From an uncultured Aquimonas sp. (lineage in GTDB: Bacteria; Pseudomonadota; Gammaproteobacteria; Xanthomonadales; Xanthomonadaceae), in NCBI RefSeq assembly GCF_937888285.1, contig NZ_CALART010000111.1, forward strand, positions 62,001 to 126,000: 64,000 nucleotides of DNA, given 5' to 3'. The notes under the pieces are model-generated. The model had not been told where the DNA came from. It ran no database searches and was given only the letters and a program-made list of their open reading frames with translations. The translations under genes and the position numbers were made by a program. Shown one piece after another: positions 17,372 to 24,530 of the stretch (position 1 is its first letter; every line of letters begins with the position of its first letter).

Positions 17372-17487
17372 GGTGCGGGCTCCTTGTTGACGGAGCCTGC
17401 CGGGCGCTTCCAATACGCCGGGTGGCAGGCTGTACGACGGGTTGGAAGCACCGGACAAGGAGCCGGCGGGCCTTTCGGCCCCCATCG
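17372..17487 (-). ncRNA. Structured leader with SD-sequestering stem and interleaved helices
   Basis: Reading the minus strand: a GGGCC-GAAA-GGCCC tetraloop hairpin, then GGCTCCTTGT (17464-17455), GCTTCCAA, AGCCTGCC, TTGGAAGC, GGCAGGCT and finally ACAAGGAGCC (17387-17378) just before the ATG. The first and last pair perfectly over 10 bp and bury AAGGAG. The two inner 8-bp pairs are interleaved, so they form either a pseudoknot or two mutually exclusive conformations. It resembles no riboswitch class I know. Confidence 0.55.
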
Positions 17488-17539
17488 CACAGCCCGCCGT
17501 AAAGCGGACAGTCGCGACCATGCCCTTCTCGCAGGCATG

Positions 17540-17569
17540 AAAAAAGCGCCTGCTAGGGCACGGCGCTTT
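17540..17569 (-). terminator. Intrinsic terminator after alpA
   Basis: On the minus strand, AAAGCGCC and GGCGCTTT (8-bp stem, 11-nt loop) are followed by TTT, for a six-T run overall. It lies about 100 bp beyond the alpA stop and 53 bp before the structured leader, so the downstream operon needs its own promoter or read-through. The 299-bp gap between alpA and the 59-residue gene holds only this and the leader. Confidence 0.75.
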
Positions 17570-17670
17570 GCGCCTTGTATCTCGGGGCTTCCACCTCCCG
17601 GCTGTCGCTTGTGCGGCAGCGCTTGAAGCATCGCACCGCACGCGCCCGCACGTCAACGCCTGCGCGCGCA

Positions 17671-17892
17671 TCACGCGGCCCTCGGCGCGCTGCGGCTGGC
17701 GGCGATGCGGTCGGCAATCCAGGACTCGACCTCAGATTCGACCCAGCCGGCGCTATTCGGCCCCAGCTGCACGCGGCGCGGGAACTTGCCGGCGCGCTCC
17801 ATGGCGTAGATGGCGGTCTTGCGGAAGCCCACCCGGCTTTCGACCTCGGGCAGGCGGATGATGCGAAGCGGACGCGACGGAACAACTTCCAT
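17671..17892 (-). CDS. alpA: AlpA-family phage/satellite transcription regulator
   Basis: Product of 73 residues matching AlpA: IIRLPEVESRVGFRKTAIYAMERAGKFPRRVQLG, a MerR-like helix-turn-helix, followed by SAGWVESEVESWIADRIAASR. AlpA proteins are DNA-binding activators or excisionase regulators of P4-type elements and are the key activator in Gram-negative phage-inducible islands. ATG at 17892 is preceded by GAGGGAAAG. That SD is paired with CTTTCCCTC upstream in a predicted hairpin, which suggests translational control. A terminator follows the gene. Confidence 0.85.
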   Translation of the reverse strand: MEVVPSRPLRIIRLPEVESRVGFRKTAIYAMERAGKFPRRVQLGPNSAGWVESEVESWIADRIAASRSAPRAA

Positions 17893-17944
17893 AGTGCTTT
17901 CCCTCTTGGCTCACGGCGCGTTCGTTGCCGTGCGTGAGGGAAAG
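17893..17944 (-). promoter_or_regulatory. RBS-sequestering hairpin in the alpA leader
   Basis: Minus-strand arms CTTTCCCTC (17944-17936) and GAGGGAAAG (17905-17897) pair perfectly and enclose an inner CACGGC/GCCGTG stem. The 3' arm is the alpA Shine-Dalgarno, four bases before the ATG. Farther upstream is a CGGAAC-9-GTTCCG inverted repeat (about 17958-17978) that could be an operator. Confidence 0.55.
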
Positions 17945-18001
17945 GCTAGGACCGGGAACGGAACCTGCCGCGTGTTCCGCTTTGTGCGGAGACCGGCAAC
18001 T

Positions 18002-18628
18002 CTATCGGCCGTGCCAACCCACATCTTTCAGGACGCGTCGCGCCCGCTCGATCGAAACAGCAAAGCTCGCTGCCAGACGCTTGACTGCAAGCGCCCTGTC
18101 CACGCCTTGCGCCCGTAGTTTCTTGGCGAACTCGCGCTGCGCCTCTCCGTCTCCCGTGGCTGCGCGCTGCTGCTTGCGGCGAACAGCATCCTTACCCACT
18201 CGCTCAACCACGAACGCGAGCCAGAACAGACGCGCAACCTCATCTTTCAGCCGAGCCCGCGCGACCACCTCGGCGACAGCAGGGGCGCCCGAAGGGAGCA
18301 CTCCGGGCCCCCCCCAATTCACGCCGCGCACGAACTCCAGGAGGCTGCGCAGCATCAGCAGCGCGCGCAGCCGCGCGGGCTTCGGGAGCAACGCTGCCGC
18401 AGGGGCAGACCATTCAACGGAGACGAACCAGTCGCCGGCCTCGTGCCTCACCGCGAACGCGGCTTCAATGCCCTTGATCTCAGGTAGTCGCTCCGCATTG
18501 ATCTTTCTTTGAACTATCTCGGAAAGCTGCAGCGGCAGCGCTGACAGCGCAGCGGCGCTAGACCCGCACTCCATCAGCCGCTGGAAGACATCGACCTCAT
18601 CTTCGCCAAGTCGAATGAAGTCGCGCAT
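18002..18628 (-). CDS. Satellite protein of unknown function downstream of integrase
   Basis: Product of 208 residues, not recognised. The N-terminal part is acidic and helical (MRDFIRLGEDEVDVFQRLMECG). The middle contains a Leu-rich region (ARLRALLMLRSLLEFVRGVNW), and the C-terminus is basic with a helix-turn-helix-like QGVDRALAVKRLAASFAVSIERARRVLKDVGW. ATG at 18628 overlaps the integrase stop (TGATG); a GTG at 18631 is an alternative. Coupling to int and the basic C-terminus suggest a role in recombination or in element control, which remains inference. Confidence 0.65.
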   Translation of the reverse strand: MRDFIRLGEDEVDVFQRLMECGSSAAALSALPLQLSEIVQRKINAERLPEIKGIEAAFAVRHEAGDWFVSVEWSAPAAALLPKPARLRALLMLRSLLEFVRGVNWGGPGVLPSGAPAVAEVVARARLKDEVARLFWLAFVVERVGKDAVRRKQQRAATGDGEAQREFAKKLRAQGVDRALAVKRLAASFAVSIERARRVLKDVGWHGR

Positions 18629-19836
18629 CACTCACCTCGGCCCGCAGGAGGCTGATTGCTACGCCTCAACGTCTCCAGATAGTCCGCCCACGCCTGCATC
18701 ATCCGGCGCCGATCGGGCAGGTGCTGCGTGCGGTTGTAGGCGCGGCCGAGCGGGTCTTTCACCTCGTGCGCGAGCTGGTGTTCGATCCAGTCCACGCGAA
18801 AGCCGAGCGCTTCATCCAGCAGGGTGCGCGCGGTGGCTCGGAAGCCGTGGGCACTCTGCCGATCGCGCCATCCGATGCCGGCCAGCGCGGCGGCGAGGGT
18901 GTTCTCGCTCATCGGGCGGCCCTTGCCGCGGCTTGCGGGGAACACAAAGCCGTCCGGGCCGGTTGCGGCATGCACTTCGCGCAGGATCTCCACCGCCTGA
19001 CGCGCCAGGGGCACGATATGAGGCTTGCGCATCTTCATTCGGGCGTCTGGAATCGACCAGGCACCGCTTTCCAGGTCGATTTCGCTCCAAGCGGCGCTGC
19101 GCAGCTCGCCAGGGCGCACAAACACCATCGGGGCGAGCCGCAGGGCCGATTTCACGACAAAAGACGCCTGCGAGCCCTCGATTGCGCGCAGCAGCTCGCC
19201 CAAGGTCTCCGGATCGGTCACCGCGGGGTGACTCACGGGCCTGCGCGACGCCAAAGCGCCCTGCAGGTCGCGCGAGGGGTCGCGCTGGGCGAATCCGCAG
19301 GCCACGGCGTAGCGGAAGACCCTGCCGGCCACGCTGCGGGCCCTGCGGGTCGTCTCCAGGATGCCGGCAGCCTCGCAGCGGCGCAGGGCCGCCAACAGCT
19401 CGGGCGGTTCGATCTCGCCCACGGCCCGGGCGCCGAGGTAGGGGTTCAACTTCTCGCGGAGAATCCACTCGATCTTCGCGCGGGTGACTGCGCCGATGTT
19501 CTGGCGCCCCAGCCAGGCATTTGCTACGGCCTCGAACGTGTTTTCGACGGCCGCGCGCTTGCGGGCCTTGGCGTCCTTCTTGGCTTGGCCCGGGTCGATA
19601 CCCTTGGCGACCAGCTCGCGGGCCTCTTCGCGGCGCTTGCGGGCCTCAGTCAGGCTCACTTCGGGGTACTTGCCCAGCGCCAGGCGCCTTTCCTTGCCGT
19701 CGAACCGGTACTTGAGCCGCCACAGCTTCCCGCCGGCTGGCGACACCTCCAGGTACAGGCCGCGACCGTCGAACATCCGCCGAGGCTTGTCTGCGGGTGC
19801 TGCCTTTCGGCAGGCCATGTCGGAGAGCTGGCGCAT
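18628..19836 (-). CDS. int: P4-type tyrosine integrase of the satellite
   Basis: Product of 402 residues, the usual length for the family. The N-terminal arm-binding DUF4102 domain (MFDGRGLYLEVSPAGGKLWRLKYRFDGK, with LGKYPEVSLTEAR) is followed by a core-binding domain and the catalytic domain. Catalytic residues are visible: Arg241 in RPGELR, Lys in MKMRKPHIVPL, His330-x-x-Arg333 in AHGFRA, His in IEHQLAH and Tyr367 in GRAYNRT. It catalyses site-specific integration and excision at the tRNA-Leu 3' end, 220 bp away. ATG at 19836 follows GAGGTG; longer in-frame starts lie in the att-side region that carries arm-site repeats. Confidence 0.93.
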   Translation of the reverse strand: MRQLSDMACRKAAPADKPRRMFDGRGLYLEVSPAGGKLWRLKYRFDGKERRLALGKYPEVSLTEARKRREEARELVAKGIDPGQAKKDAKARKRAAVENTFEAVANAWLGRQNIGAVTRAKIEWILREKLNPYLGARAVGEIEPPELLAALRRCEAAGILETTRRARSVAGRVFRYAVACGFAQRDPSRDLQGALASRRPVSHPAVTDPETLGELLRAIEGSQASFVVKSALRLAPMVFVRPGELRSAAWSEIDLESGAWSIPDARMKMRKPHIVPLARQAVEILREVHAATGPDGFVFPASRGKGRPMSENTLAAALAGIGWRDRQSAHGFRATARTLLDEALGFRVDWIEHQLAHEVKDPLGRAYNRTQHLPDRRRMMQAWADYLETLRRSNQPPAGRGE

Positions 19837-19848
19837 GGGGCACCTCGT

Positions 19849-19926
19849 GGGGGCATTTTTCGGCCGCTGCGGCCGGCGCCCCAAGTATGCCCCCGAAAAC
19901 TTCCCCAACCAATGCGGAATGCCCCC
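19849..19926. promoter_or_regulatory. Candidate integrase arm-type sites next to int
   Basis: ATGCCCCC occurs at 19849-19856 (inverted), 19887-19894 and 19919-19926, with AACTTCCC between the last two. The octamer and the intervening AACTTCCC match the pair near the distal att site at 10464-10492. Confidence 0.5.
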
Positions 19927-20056
19927 GGTGCGTTCCCCTCCGTTGGCGTCCGGAGCCCCTGTGGCCTTTTCGGCGGGAGCCCCTTGTTTTACTGGCCTTC
20001 CCGGCCCTTTCCGCACGCCTCCGCACGCTTGCGGAAACCGTGCGTTTCACTCCCCT

Positions 20057-20077
20057 TGGTGCCGAAGGGGGGACTCG
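20057..20077. repeat. Proximal attachment site within tRNA-Leu
   Basis: The last 21 bases of the tRNA gene (T-arm side, acceptor and CCA) are identical to 10398-10418. Integration here keeps the tRNA whole while displacing the old 3' end to the far side. Confidence 0.85.
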
Positions 20078-20143
20078 AACCCCCACTCTGTCGCCAGAAA
20101 CGGATTTTGAGTCCGCCGCGTCTACCGATTCCGCCACTTCGGC
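20057..20143 (-). tRNA. tRNA-Leu(CAA)
   Basis: An 87-nt class II tRNA on the minus strand. Acceptor GCCGAAG pairs with CTTCGGC and the CCA is encoded. The D-loop includes GGTAGACG, and the anticodon stem-loop GCGGA-CTCAAAA-TCCGT gives anticodon CAA, decoding UUG. A long variable arm (TTCTGGCGACAGAG) and a GGTTCGAGTCC T-arm are present. Its 3' end is the satellite integration site. Confidence 0.95.
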
Positions 20144-20237
20144 GGGGATGTGCTGAACGTTCGGCGCATCCGCGAGGCGGCGGTCGAACGGGCGCGGAGT
20201 ATAGCAGCGGCCGGCGCGCGCGATGGGCGCGGGGCGC

Positions 20238-20645
20238 TCAGAAAGCGTCCGGCTCGATCCGCTGCCGCAGCCAGTCGGCAAAGGACTCCGACTCCATGGA
20301 ACCCATGGAGAGGTCGAGCAGGGTCAGCAGCCAGTCGGCCTCGCTTGCGGCGAGGCGCCAGCCATTCAGGCGCAGGAACAGTTCGGTGCAGAGCAGGGCG
20401 GTGCGGCGATTGCCGTCGCGGAAGGGCTTGGCGGTGCACAGGCTGTGGCCATAGCGGGCCGCGAGGGCGGCGGCATCGGGCTCGGGTCCGAATTCCCCGC
20501 CCACCGTGGCCTGCTCGTGGGCGGCGCCGAGGGCGATGTCCAAGGCATCGGCGTCGCGCAGCCCCGGTGTGCCGCCGAAGTCCTTGATCAGCTCCGCCTG
20601 AAGGCCGATGACCGCGCTGCGGTCCAGCCAGATCCAGTCCCTCAC
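20238..20645 (-). CDS. Doc-like (Fic fold) toxin with Lys in place of the catalytic His
   Basis: Product of 135 residues of the death-on-curing type: MRDWIWLDRSAVIGLQAELI, GGTPGLRDADALDIALG, then the Fic core CTAKPFRDGNRRTALL. Doc phosphorylates EF-Tu, and other Fic proteins AMPylate targets, using the His of HxFx(D/N)(A/G)N(K/R)R. Here that position is Lys73, encoded by AAG, while F, D, G, N and R are kept. Toxic activity as known for Doc is therefore doubtful. GTG at 20645 is the start. An AbrB-like antitoxin gene lies 34 bp upstream in the usual order. Confidence 0.8.
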   Translation of the reverse strand: MRDWIWLDRSAVIGLQAELIKDFGGTPGLRDADALDIALGAAHEQATVGGEFGPEPDAAALAARYGHSLCTAKPFRDGNRRTALLCTELFLRLNGWRLAASEADWLLTLLDLSMGSMESESFADWLRQRIEPDAF

Positions 20646-20679
20646 AGCGCGGGCCTCGCGTGGGCCACGGGCCTTGCCC

Positions 20680-20904
20680 TCATCGCGCCAGCTCCTGCAG
20701 CAGGGCCCGGCGTTCGTGCATCAGCGCATGGGCCGTGCGCATCTGCTCGCCCAGAGCCGGATTGCGGGTCGAGAGGTGCAGGCCATCGGCGCTTTCCGTC
20801 AGGTACAGGGTGTCACCCCGGCCGATCCCCGCGCGTTCGACTGCGCTGCGCGGCAGGACCACGGCCAGCGAGGTGCCGATCTGGACGAGTCGCAGCGTAT
20901 GCAT
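20680..20904 (-). CDS. AbrB/MazE-type antitoxin
   Basis: Product of 74 residues. A swapped-hairpin DNA-binding domain (LRLVQIGTSLAVVLPRSAVERAGIGRGDTLYL, residues 3-34) is followed by a toxin-binding C-terminal helix rich in Arg and Leu (LGEQMRTAHALMHERRALLQELAR). It is expected to neutralise the Doc-like protein and autoregulate the pair. ATG at 20904 is chosen because the domain begins there; more upstream codons lack the family pattern. The 180 bp to gspL must contain divergent promoters. Confidence 0.8.
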   Translation of the reverse strand: MHTLRLVQIGTSLAVVLPRSAVERAGIGRGDTLYLTESADGLHLSTRNPALGEQMRTAHALMHERRALLQELAR

Positions 20905-21084
20905 GGCGGTTCCGACGGGTGGCGCCCAGGTTGGCAGGCCCGCAATGGCCTGCAAGAGCCGCGCCGCGTCGGGCGTCGCGCGAACGGGAAGGGCGGCCCG
21001 CATTGCTACAATCGTCGTCCGCTTCGCGCGGCCTTCCCGCCGACTGCTACAGTCCGGCGCTTACTTCGCCCCAGTGTGCTGTCC

Positions 21085-22248
21085 ATGCCCGAGCGTGTAT
21101 TGCTCCAACTCGACTCGCAGGGCCGCCCGACCTGGCTGGAGACCGCGCAGCGCGGCGCGCTGCCGATGCAGGCCTGGCCGCCGGCCGGTCGCGAGGCGGT
21201 GCTGCTGCTGCCGGCCGAGGCCGTGCTGTTGACTCGCGCCCCGCGCGTGGCGCGCAGCGAGGGCCTGCTGCGCCAGGCCCTGCCCTTCGCGGTGGAAGAT
21301 CGACTCGCAACGCCGGTGGAGCAGCTGCATTTCGCCTTCAGCGGTGCGGGCGATCCGGTCGAACTGGCCGTGGTCGAGGCGCGGCGGCTGCAGGAGGCGC
21401 TGGCGGCCCTCGACGCCCAGGGCCTGACTGCGGTGGCCGCCTACAGCGAAGCCAGCCTGCTGCCGGCGACGGAGCCCGGGCATGGCCTGGTCGTGCTGGC
21501 TGGCGAGCGTGTCCTGCTGCGCAGCGCCGACGGCGTGCTGCTCAGCGAGCGGGCGAGCCTGCTGCCGCAGCTGATGGCGCTGCTGGAGGAGGCCAAGCCC
21601 ACGGCAGCCTGGACCGTGATCCGCTGCGGCGACGCCGCCCTCGACGCGCTGCCGCCGGCGCTGGCGCTGCAGGCGCAGTCGGTGTCGACCCTGTCTGCCC
21701 TGTTGGCGCTGCGGCTGGGCTCGCCGGCGGGTCCGGATCTTCTGCAGGGCCGTTTCGCGCCGCGCCTGCGCGGCGATGCCTTGCCCTGGCTCAAGCGCGC
21801 AGCGGCCGTGGGCGGACTGGCCGTGCTGCTGGCGTTCGCGCAGGCCCTGGTCGAGCGCCAGCAGCTGCAGGCGCGCATCGAATCGCAGCAGATGGCGATG
21901 GCCGATCTGCTGCGCGAGGCCCTGCCCGGCACCACCACCGTGGTCGATCCAAGGGCCCAGCTGGAGATCGAATACACGCGCCTGCTGCGCGGCGCCGGTG
22001 GCGACGACGCCCTGGCCCTGCTGGCGCGGGTGGCCCCCAGTGTGGCCGGCAGCAGCCGCTACACGCTGGAGTCCATCGATTACCGGAGCGGCGGGCTGGA
22101 GCTCACCCTGCGCGCTCCCGATGTGGCGACATTGGACGGCCTTCGCGAAGCGCTGTCCGGTCTCGGGCTGTCCGCCGAGCTGACCTCGGCCACGCCGGGG
22201 CAGGGGGGCGTCGAAGGCCGCATCAGCCTGCGCGGGGGCCGCGCATGA
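21085..22248 (+). CDS. gspL: Type II secretion system protein GspL
   Basis: Product of 387 residues. A cytoplasmic actin-like domain (MPERVLLQLDSQGRPTWLET, LLPAEAVLLTRAPRVARSEG, RQALPFAVEDRLA) is followed by a single membrane helix (LKRAAAVGGLAVLLAFAQAL, about residues 235-255) and a periplasmic ferredoxin-like domain (ESIDYRSGGLELTLRAPDV). GspL links the secretion ATPase GspE to the inner-membrane platform. The gene is followed by gspM with an ATGA overlap. gspK, normally immediately upstream, is absent; the AbrB/Doc pair and tRNA-Leu occupy that side. Confidence 0.88.
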   Translation: MPERVLLQLDSQGRPTWLETAQRGALPMQAWPPAGREAVLLLPAEAVLLTRAPRVARSEGLLRQALPFAVEDRLATPVEQLHFAFSGAGDPVELAVVEARRLQEALAALDAQGLTAVAAYSEASLLPATEPGHGLVVLAGERVLLRSADGVLLSERASLLPQLMALLEEAKPTAAWTVIRCGDAALDALPPALALQAQSVSTLSALLALRLGSPAGPDLLQGRFAPRLRGDALPWLKRAAAVGGLAVLLAFAQALVERQQLQARIESQQMAMADLLREALPGTTTVVDPRAQLEIEYTRLLRGAGGDDALALLARVAPSVAGSSRYTLESIDYRSGGLELTLRAPDVATLDGLREALSGLGLSAELTSATPGQGGVEGRISLRGGRA

Positions 22249-22730
22249 AGGCCTGGTGGCTGGGCCTGTCCGATCGCGACCGCCGCGTGCTGACGGTGGG
22301 CGGCGTGCTGGCTGCTCTGCTGCTGCTGTATGCGCTGGCCTGGCTGCCGCTGCAGCGTTCGCGCGAGGCCCTGCGCGTGCAGGCGGCAGCGCAGGATGCG
22401 AGCTACCGCTGGATGCAAGCGGCCGCGCCCGAAGTGCAGCGGCTGCGCGCGGCTGGTGTGGGCGCACTGGCGCAGGACGGCCGCTCGCTGCTGGCGCGTG
22501 CCGATGCGGGGGCGCGCGAGTCGGGCCTCGGCACCAGCCTGCTGCGCGTCGAGCCGGTCGCCGAAGGGCAGATCCGCATGGTCTTCCAGCAGGTCGGATT
22601 CGATGCGCTGATGGCCTGGCTGGAGCCCTTCGCACGCAGCCAGGGCCTGCGCGTGTCCGAGTTCAACGTGCAGACCACCGGCGCCTCCGGCCAGGTCGAT
22701 GCGCGGATCGGGCTGGAGGAGCGTCGATGA
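22245..22730 (+). CDS. gspM: Type II secretion system protein GspM
   Basis: Product of 161 residues, the normal GspM size. A short cytoplasmic N-terminus (MKAWWLGLSDRDRRVL) leads to one membrane helix (VGGVLAALLLLYALAWLPL) and a periplasmic coiled region plus a ferredoxin-like fold (IRMVFQQVGFDALMAWLEPF). GspM pairs with GspL in the inner-membrane platform. The start overlaps the gspL stop. A 214-bp spacer with a REP-like repeat separates it from gspN, which in relatives usually follows directly. Confidence 0.87.
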   Translation: MKAWWLGLSDRDRRVLTVGGVLAALLLLYALAWLPLQRSREALRVQAAAQDASYRWMQAAAPEVQRLRAAGVGALAQDGRSLLARADAGARESGLGTSLLRVEPVAEGQIRMVFQQVGFDALMAWLEPFARSQGLRVSEFNVQTTGASGQVDARIGLEERR

Positions 22731-22813
22731 GGCGTGCTTTCGTCGTGCACCCGCTACGCCCGAAGGCGAGGCGTCAATCGCCGCACCAGGCGTTCCGGCC
22801 AGCGTCGAGCTTT

Positions 22814-22836
22814 GGTGGGCCAGGGCCCACCCTATG
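22814..22836. repeat. REP-like palindrome between gspM and gspN
   Basis: Single forward copy (core GTGGGCCAGGGCCCAC plus CCTATG). It lies in a 214-bp non-coding insert inside the gsp operon. Confidence 0.8.
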
Positions 22837-22944
22837 GACGCGCGAGTGCGCTGCTTCTGGGCCCGCAGGCGACGTACGCGTCAATAACGGCCGGGCTCGG
22901 GTCATGGCGCCACTGCAACCACCATGTTTTTCCGAGGGCTATCG

Positions 22945-23715
22945 ATGAAGCTGCTGCTGCGTCTGTTCGTATTCGGCCTGGTGCTGGTCCTGATCCTGGG
23001 CCTGGTCGCCGCCTTCCTGCCGGCGTCGGCCGCGCTCAGCCTGGTGCAGGACCGCATGCGCGACGTACGCATGGAGGGCGTCTCGGGCAGCGTCTGGAAT
23101 GGCCGTGCCGATGCGCTGACCGTGCGCGAGCGTGCGCTCGGCGCCTTCAGCTGGAAGCTCTCGCCCTGGGCCCTGTTCTCCAAGCGCATCGATGCCGACA
23201 TCACGCTCGACGGCCCCGAGGTGAAGGCCGACGGCTTCGTCAGCCTCACCGGTCCCGGCAGCCTGCAGCTGCGCGGCATGCGCGCCAGCGTCGATGCACA
23301 GCGACTGCAGGGCGTGCTCGACGTGCCGGCGCTGGTGTTCAAGGGCCGCGTCGAGTTCGACCTGCGCGAGCTGGTGGTGGACCAGTACTTCCCGGCCAAG
23401 GTCGAGGGCAGCGCGCTGTGGCGCGAGGCGGCGGTGGCCGGCAGCGCCGACGCGCGCCTAGGGGACATCCGCGCCGACTTCGCGACCCAGGGCGTCGGCA
23501 CCATTGCCGGCACCGTCACCGATTCCGGCGGCCCGCTCAGCATCGAGGGCGGCACGTTCTCGGCTGGGCTGCAGGGGCTGAGCGCGGAGGCCACCCTGCG
23601 CGCGCGCGATGGCGATGCGGCCGTGCAGCGCGCACTGCAGTACATCGGCCAGCCGCAGGCAGACGGCAGCTCGCGGCTGGAGATCCGCGGGCAGATGAAT
23701 CGCGTGGGCGGGTGA
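22945..23715 (+). CDS. gspN: Type II secretion system protein GspN
   Basis: Product of 256 residues. An N-terminal membrane helix (LFVFGLVLVLILGLVAAFL) is followed by a periplasmic beta-rich AsmA-like region with the family motif VSGSVWNGRADALTV near the start and MEGVSGSVW. GspN is an accessory inner-membrane component in Xanthomonas-type (Xps) systems. ATG at 22945 is chosen because GAGGG precedes it; an ATG seven codons upstream is possible. The gene is followed after 8 bp by the phosphatase gene. gspD, expected next in Xps clusters, is not here. Confidence 0.82.
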   Translation: MKLLLRLFVFGLVLVLILGLVAAFLPASAALSLVQDRMRDVRMEGVSGSVWNGRADALTVRERALGAFSWKLSPWALFSKRIDADITLDGPEVKADGFVSLTGPGSLQLRGMRASVDAQRLQGVLDVPALVFKGRVEFDLRELVVDQYFPAKVEGSALWREAAVAGSADARLGDIRADFATQGVGTIAGTVTDSGGPLSIEGGTFSAGLQGLSAEATLRARDGDAAVQRALQYIGQPQADGSSRLEIRGQMNRVGG

Positions 23716-23723
23716 GCGCAGGC

Positions 23724-24530
23724 ATGAGCCCGAGCCAGCCCACCCCGGAGTTCCTCGACCACGCGCTGGAGGTCGCCAAACGCGCGGCCGCCGATGCGGC
23801 GGAAGTCATCCGCCACTACTACCGCGGCCAGTTCGAGGTCATCACCAAGGCCGACGAGTCGCCGGTGACCCGCGCCGACGTCGAGAGCGAGCAGGCGATC
23901 CGTCGCGTGCTGACCGCGGCTTTCCCTGAGCACGCGATCTACGGGGAGGAGGAAGGCACGACCGGCAGCGGCGACTGGCTGTGGCTGGTCGACCCCATCG
24001 ACGGCACCAAGAGTTTCGTGCGCGGCTATCCGATGTTCAGCACCCAGATCGCGCTGATGTTCCGCGGCGAGCTGGTGCTGGGCGTGTCCTCGGCGCCGGC
24101 ATTCAACGAGCTGGCCTGGGCGCGGCGCGGTGGCGGCGCCTTTCTCGACGGCGCGCCGATCCGACTCGCCCCCGCGCAGCCGCTGGAGCGCAGCGCGCTG
24201 TCGACCGGCAACCTCAAGACGCTGGCCGCGGCACCGGGCTGGAACGCGCTGGCCGGGCTGGTGCGCCGCGCCAGCCGCACGCGCGGCTATGGCGATTTCT
24301 ACCACTACCACCTGCTGGCCCGCGGCGGCATCGATCTGGTGATCGAGTCCGATGTGAACATTCTCGACATCGCCGCGCTCGCGGTGATCGTGCGCGAGGC
24401 CGGCGGGGTGTTCTCCGACCTCGATGGCCGCGAACTCTCGCTGGCCACCACGACCGTGCTGGCCGGCAACACCGAGCTGCATGCCGAAGCGCTGGCGGCC
24501 TTCCGCGACTGGCGAGGGGCGGGCGCGTGA
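23724..24530 (+). CDS. Inositol-monophosphatase family phosphatase, histidinol-phosphatase candidate
   Basis: Product of 268 residues. Metal-binding motif 1 is intact (GEEEG and WLVDPIDGTKSFVRG), and the DGTKSF variant is the one seen in HisN-type histidinol phosphatases. The second motif, usually WDxAA, reads SDVNILDIAALAVIVREAGG, so the Trp is replaced but the Asp is kept. It probably removes a phosphate from a small metabolite with Mg2+. It lies 8 bp after gspN and overlaps nudE (GTGA). Alternatives are a generic inositol or nucleotide phosphatase. Confidence 0.78.
   Translation: MSPSQPTPEFLDHALEVAKRAAADAAEVIRHYYRGQFEVITKADESPVTRADVESEQAIRRVLTAAFPEHAIYGEEEGTTGSGDWLWLVDPIDGTKSFVRGYPMFSTQIALMFRGELVLGVSSAPAFNELAWARRGGGAFLDGAPIRLAPAQPLERSALSTGNLKTLAAAPGWNALAGLVRRASRTRGYGDFYHYHLLARGGIDLVIESDVNILDIAALAVIVREAGGVFSDLDGRELSLATTTVLAGNTELHAEALAAFRDWRGAGA

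Larger units (their letters stand above)
10398..20077. mobile_element. Integrated phage satellite (PICI-like) at tRNA-Leu(CAA)
   Basis: A 21-bp direct repeat identical to the tRNA-Leu 3' end bounds about 9.7 kb. In order from the tRNA it contains integrase, an unknown protein, AlpA, five small genes (one with a CHC2 zinc finger), a primase/helicase, small terminase, an unknown protein, a protease-capsid fusion and a DUF2845-type secreted protein, all on the minus strand. No large terminase, portal, tail, lysis or CI-type repressor gene was seen. Integrase + AlpA + primase + small terminase is the arrangement known for Gram-negative phage-inducible chromosomal islands. The backbone REP-like and heptamer repeats are absent inside. 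Satellite status is inferred from gene content. Confidence 0.8.

Noticed and set aside
22734..22945. Small frames reading through the REP-like palindromes
   Set aside because: Peptides such as WWARAHPM or VGPGPP recur wherever the palindrome lies; they are translated repeat, not genes.
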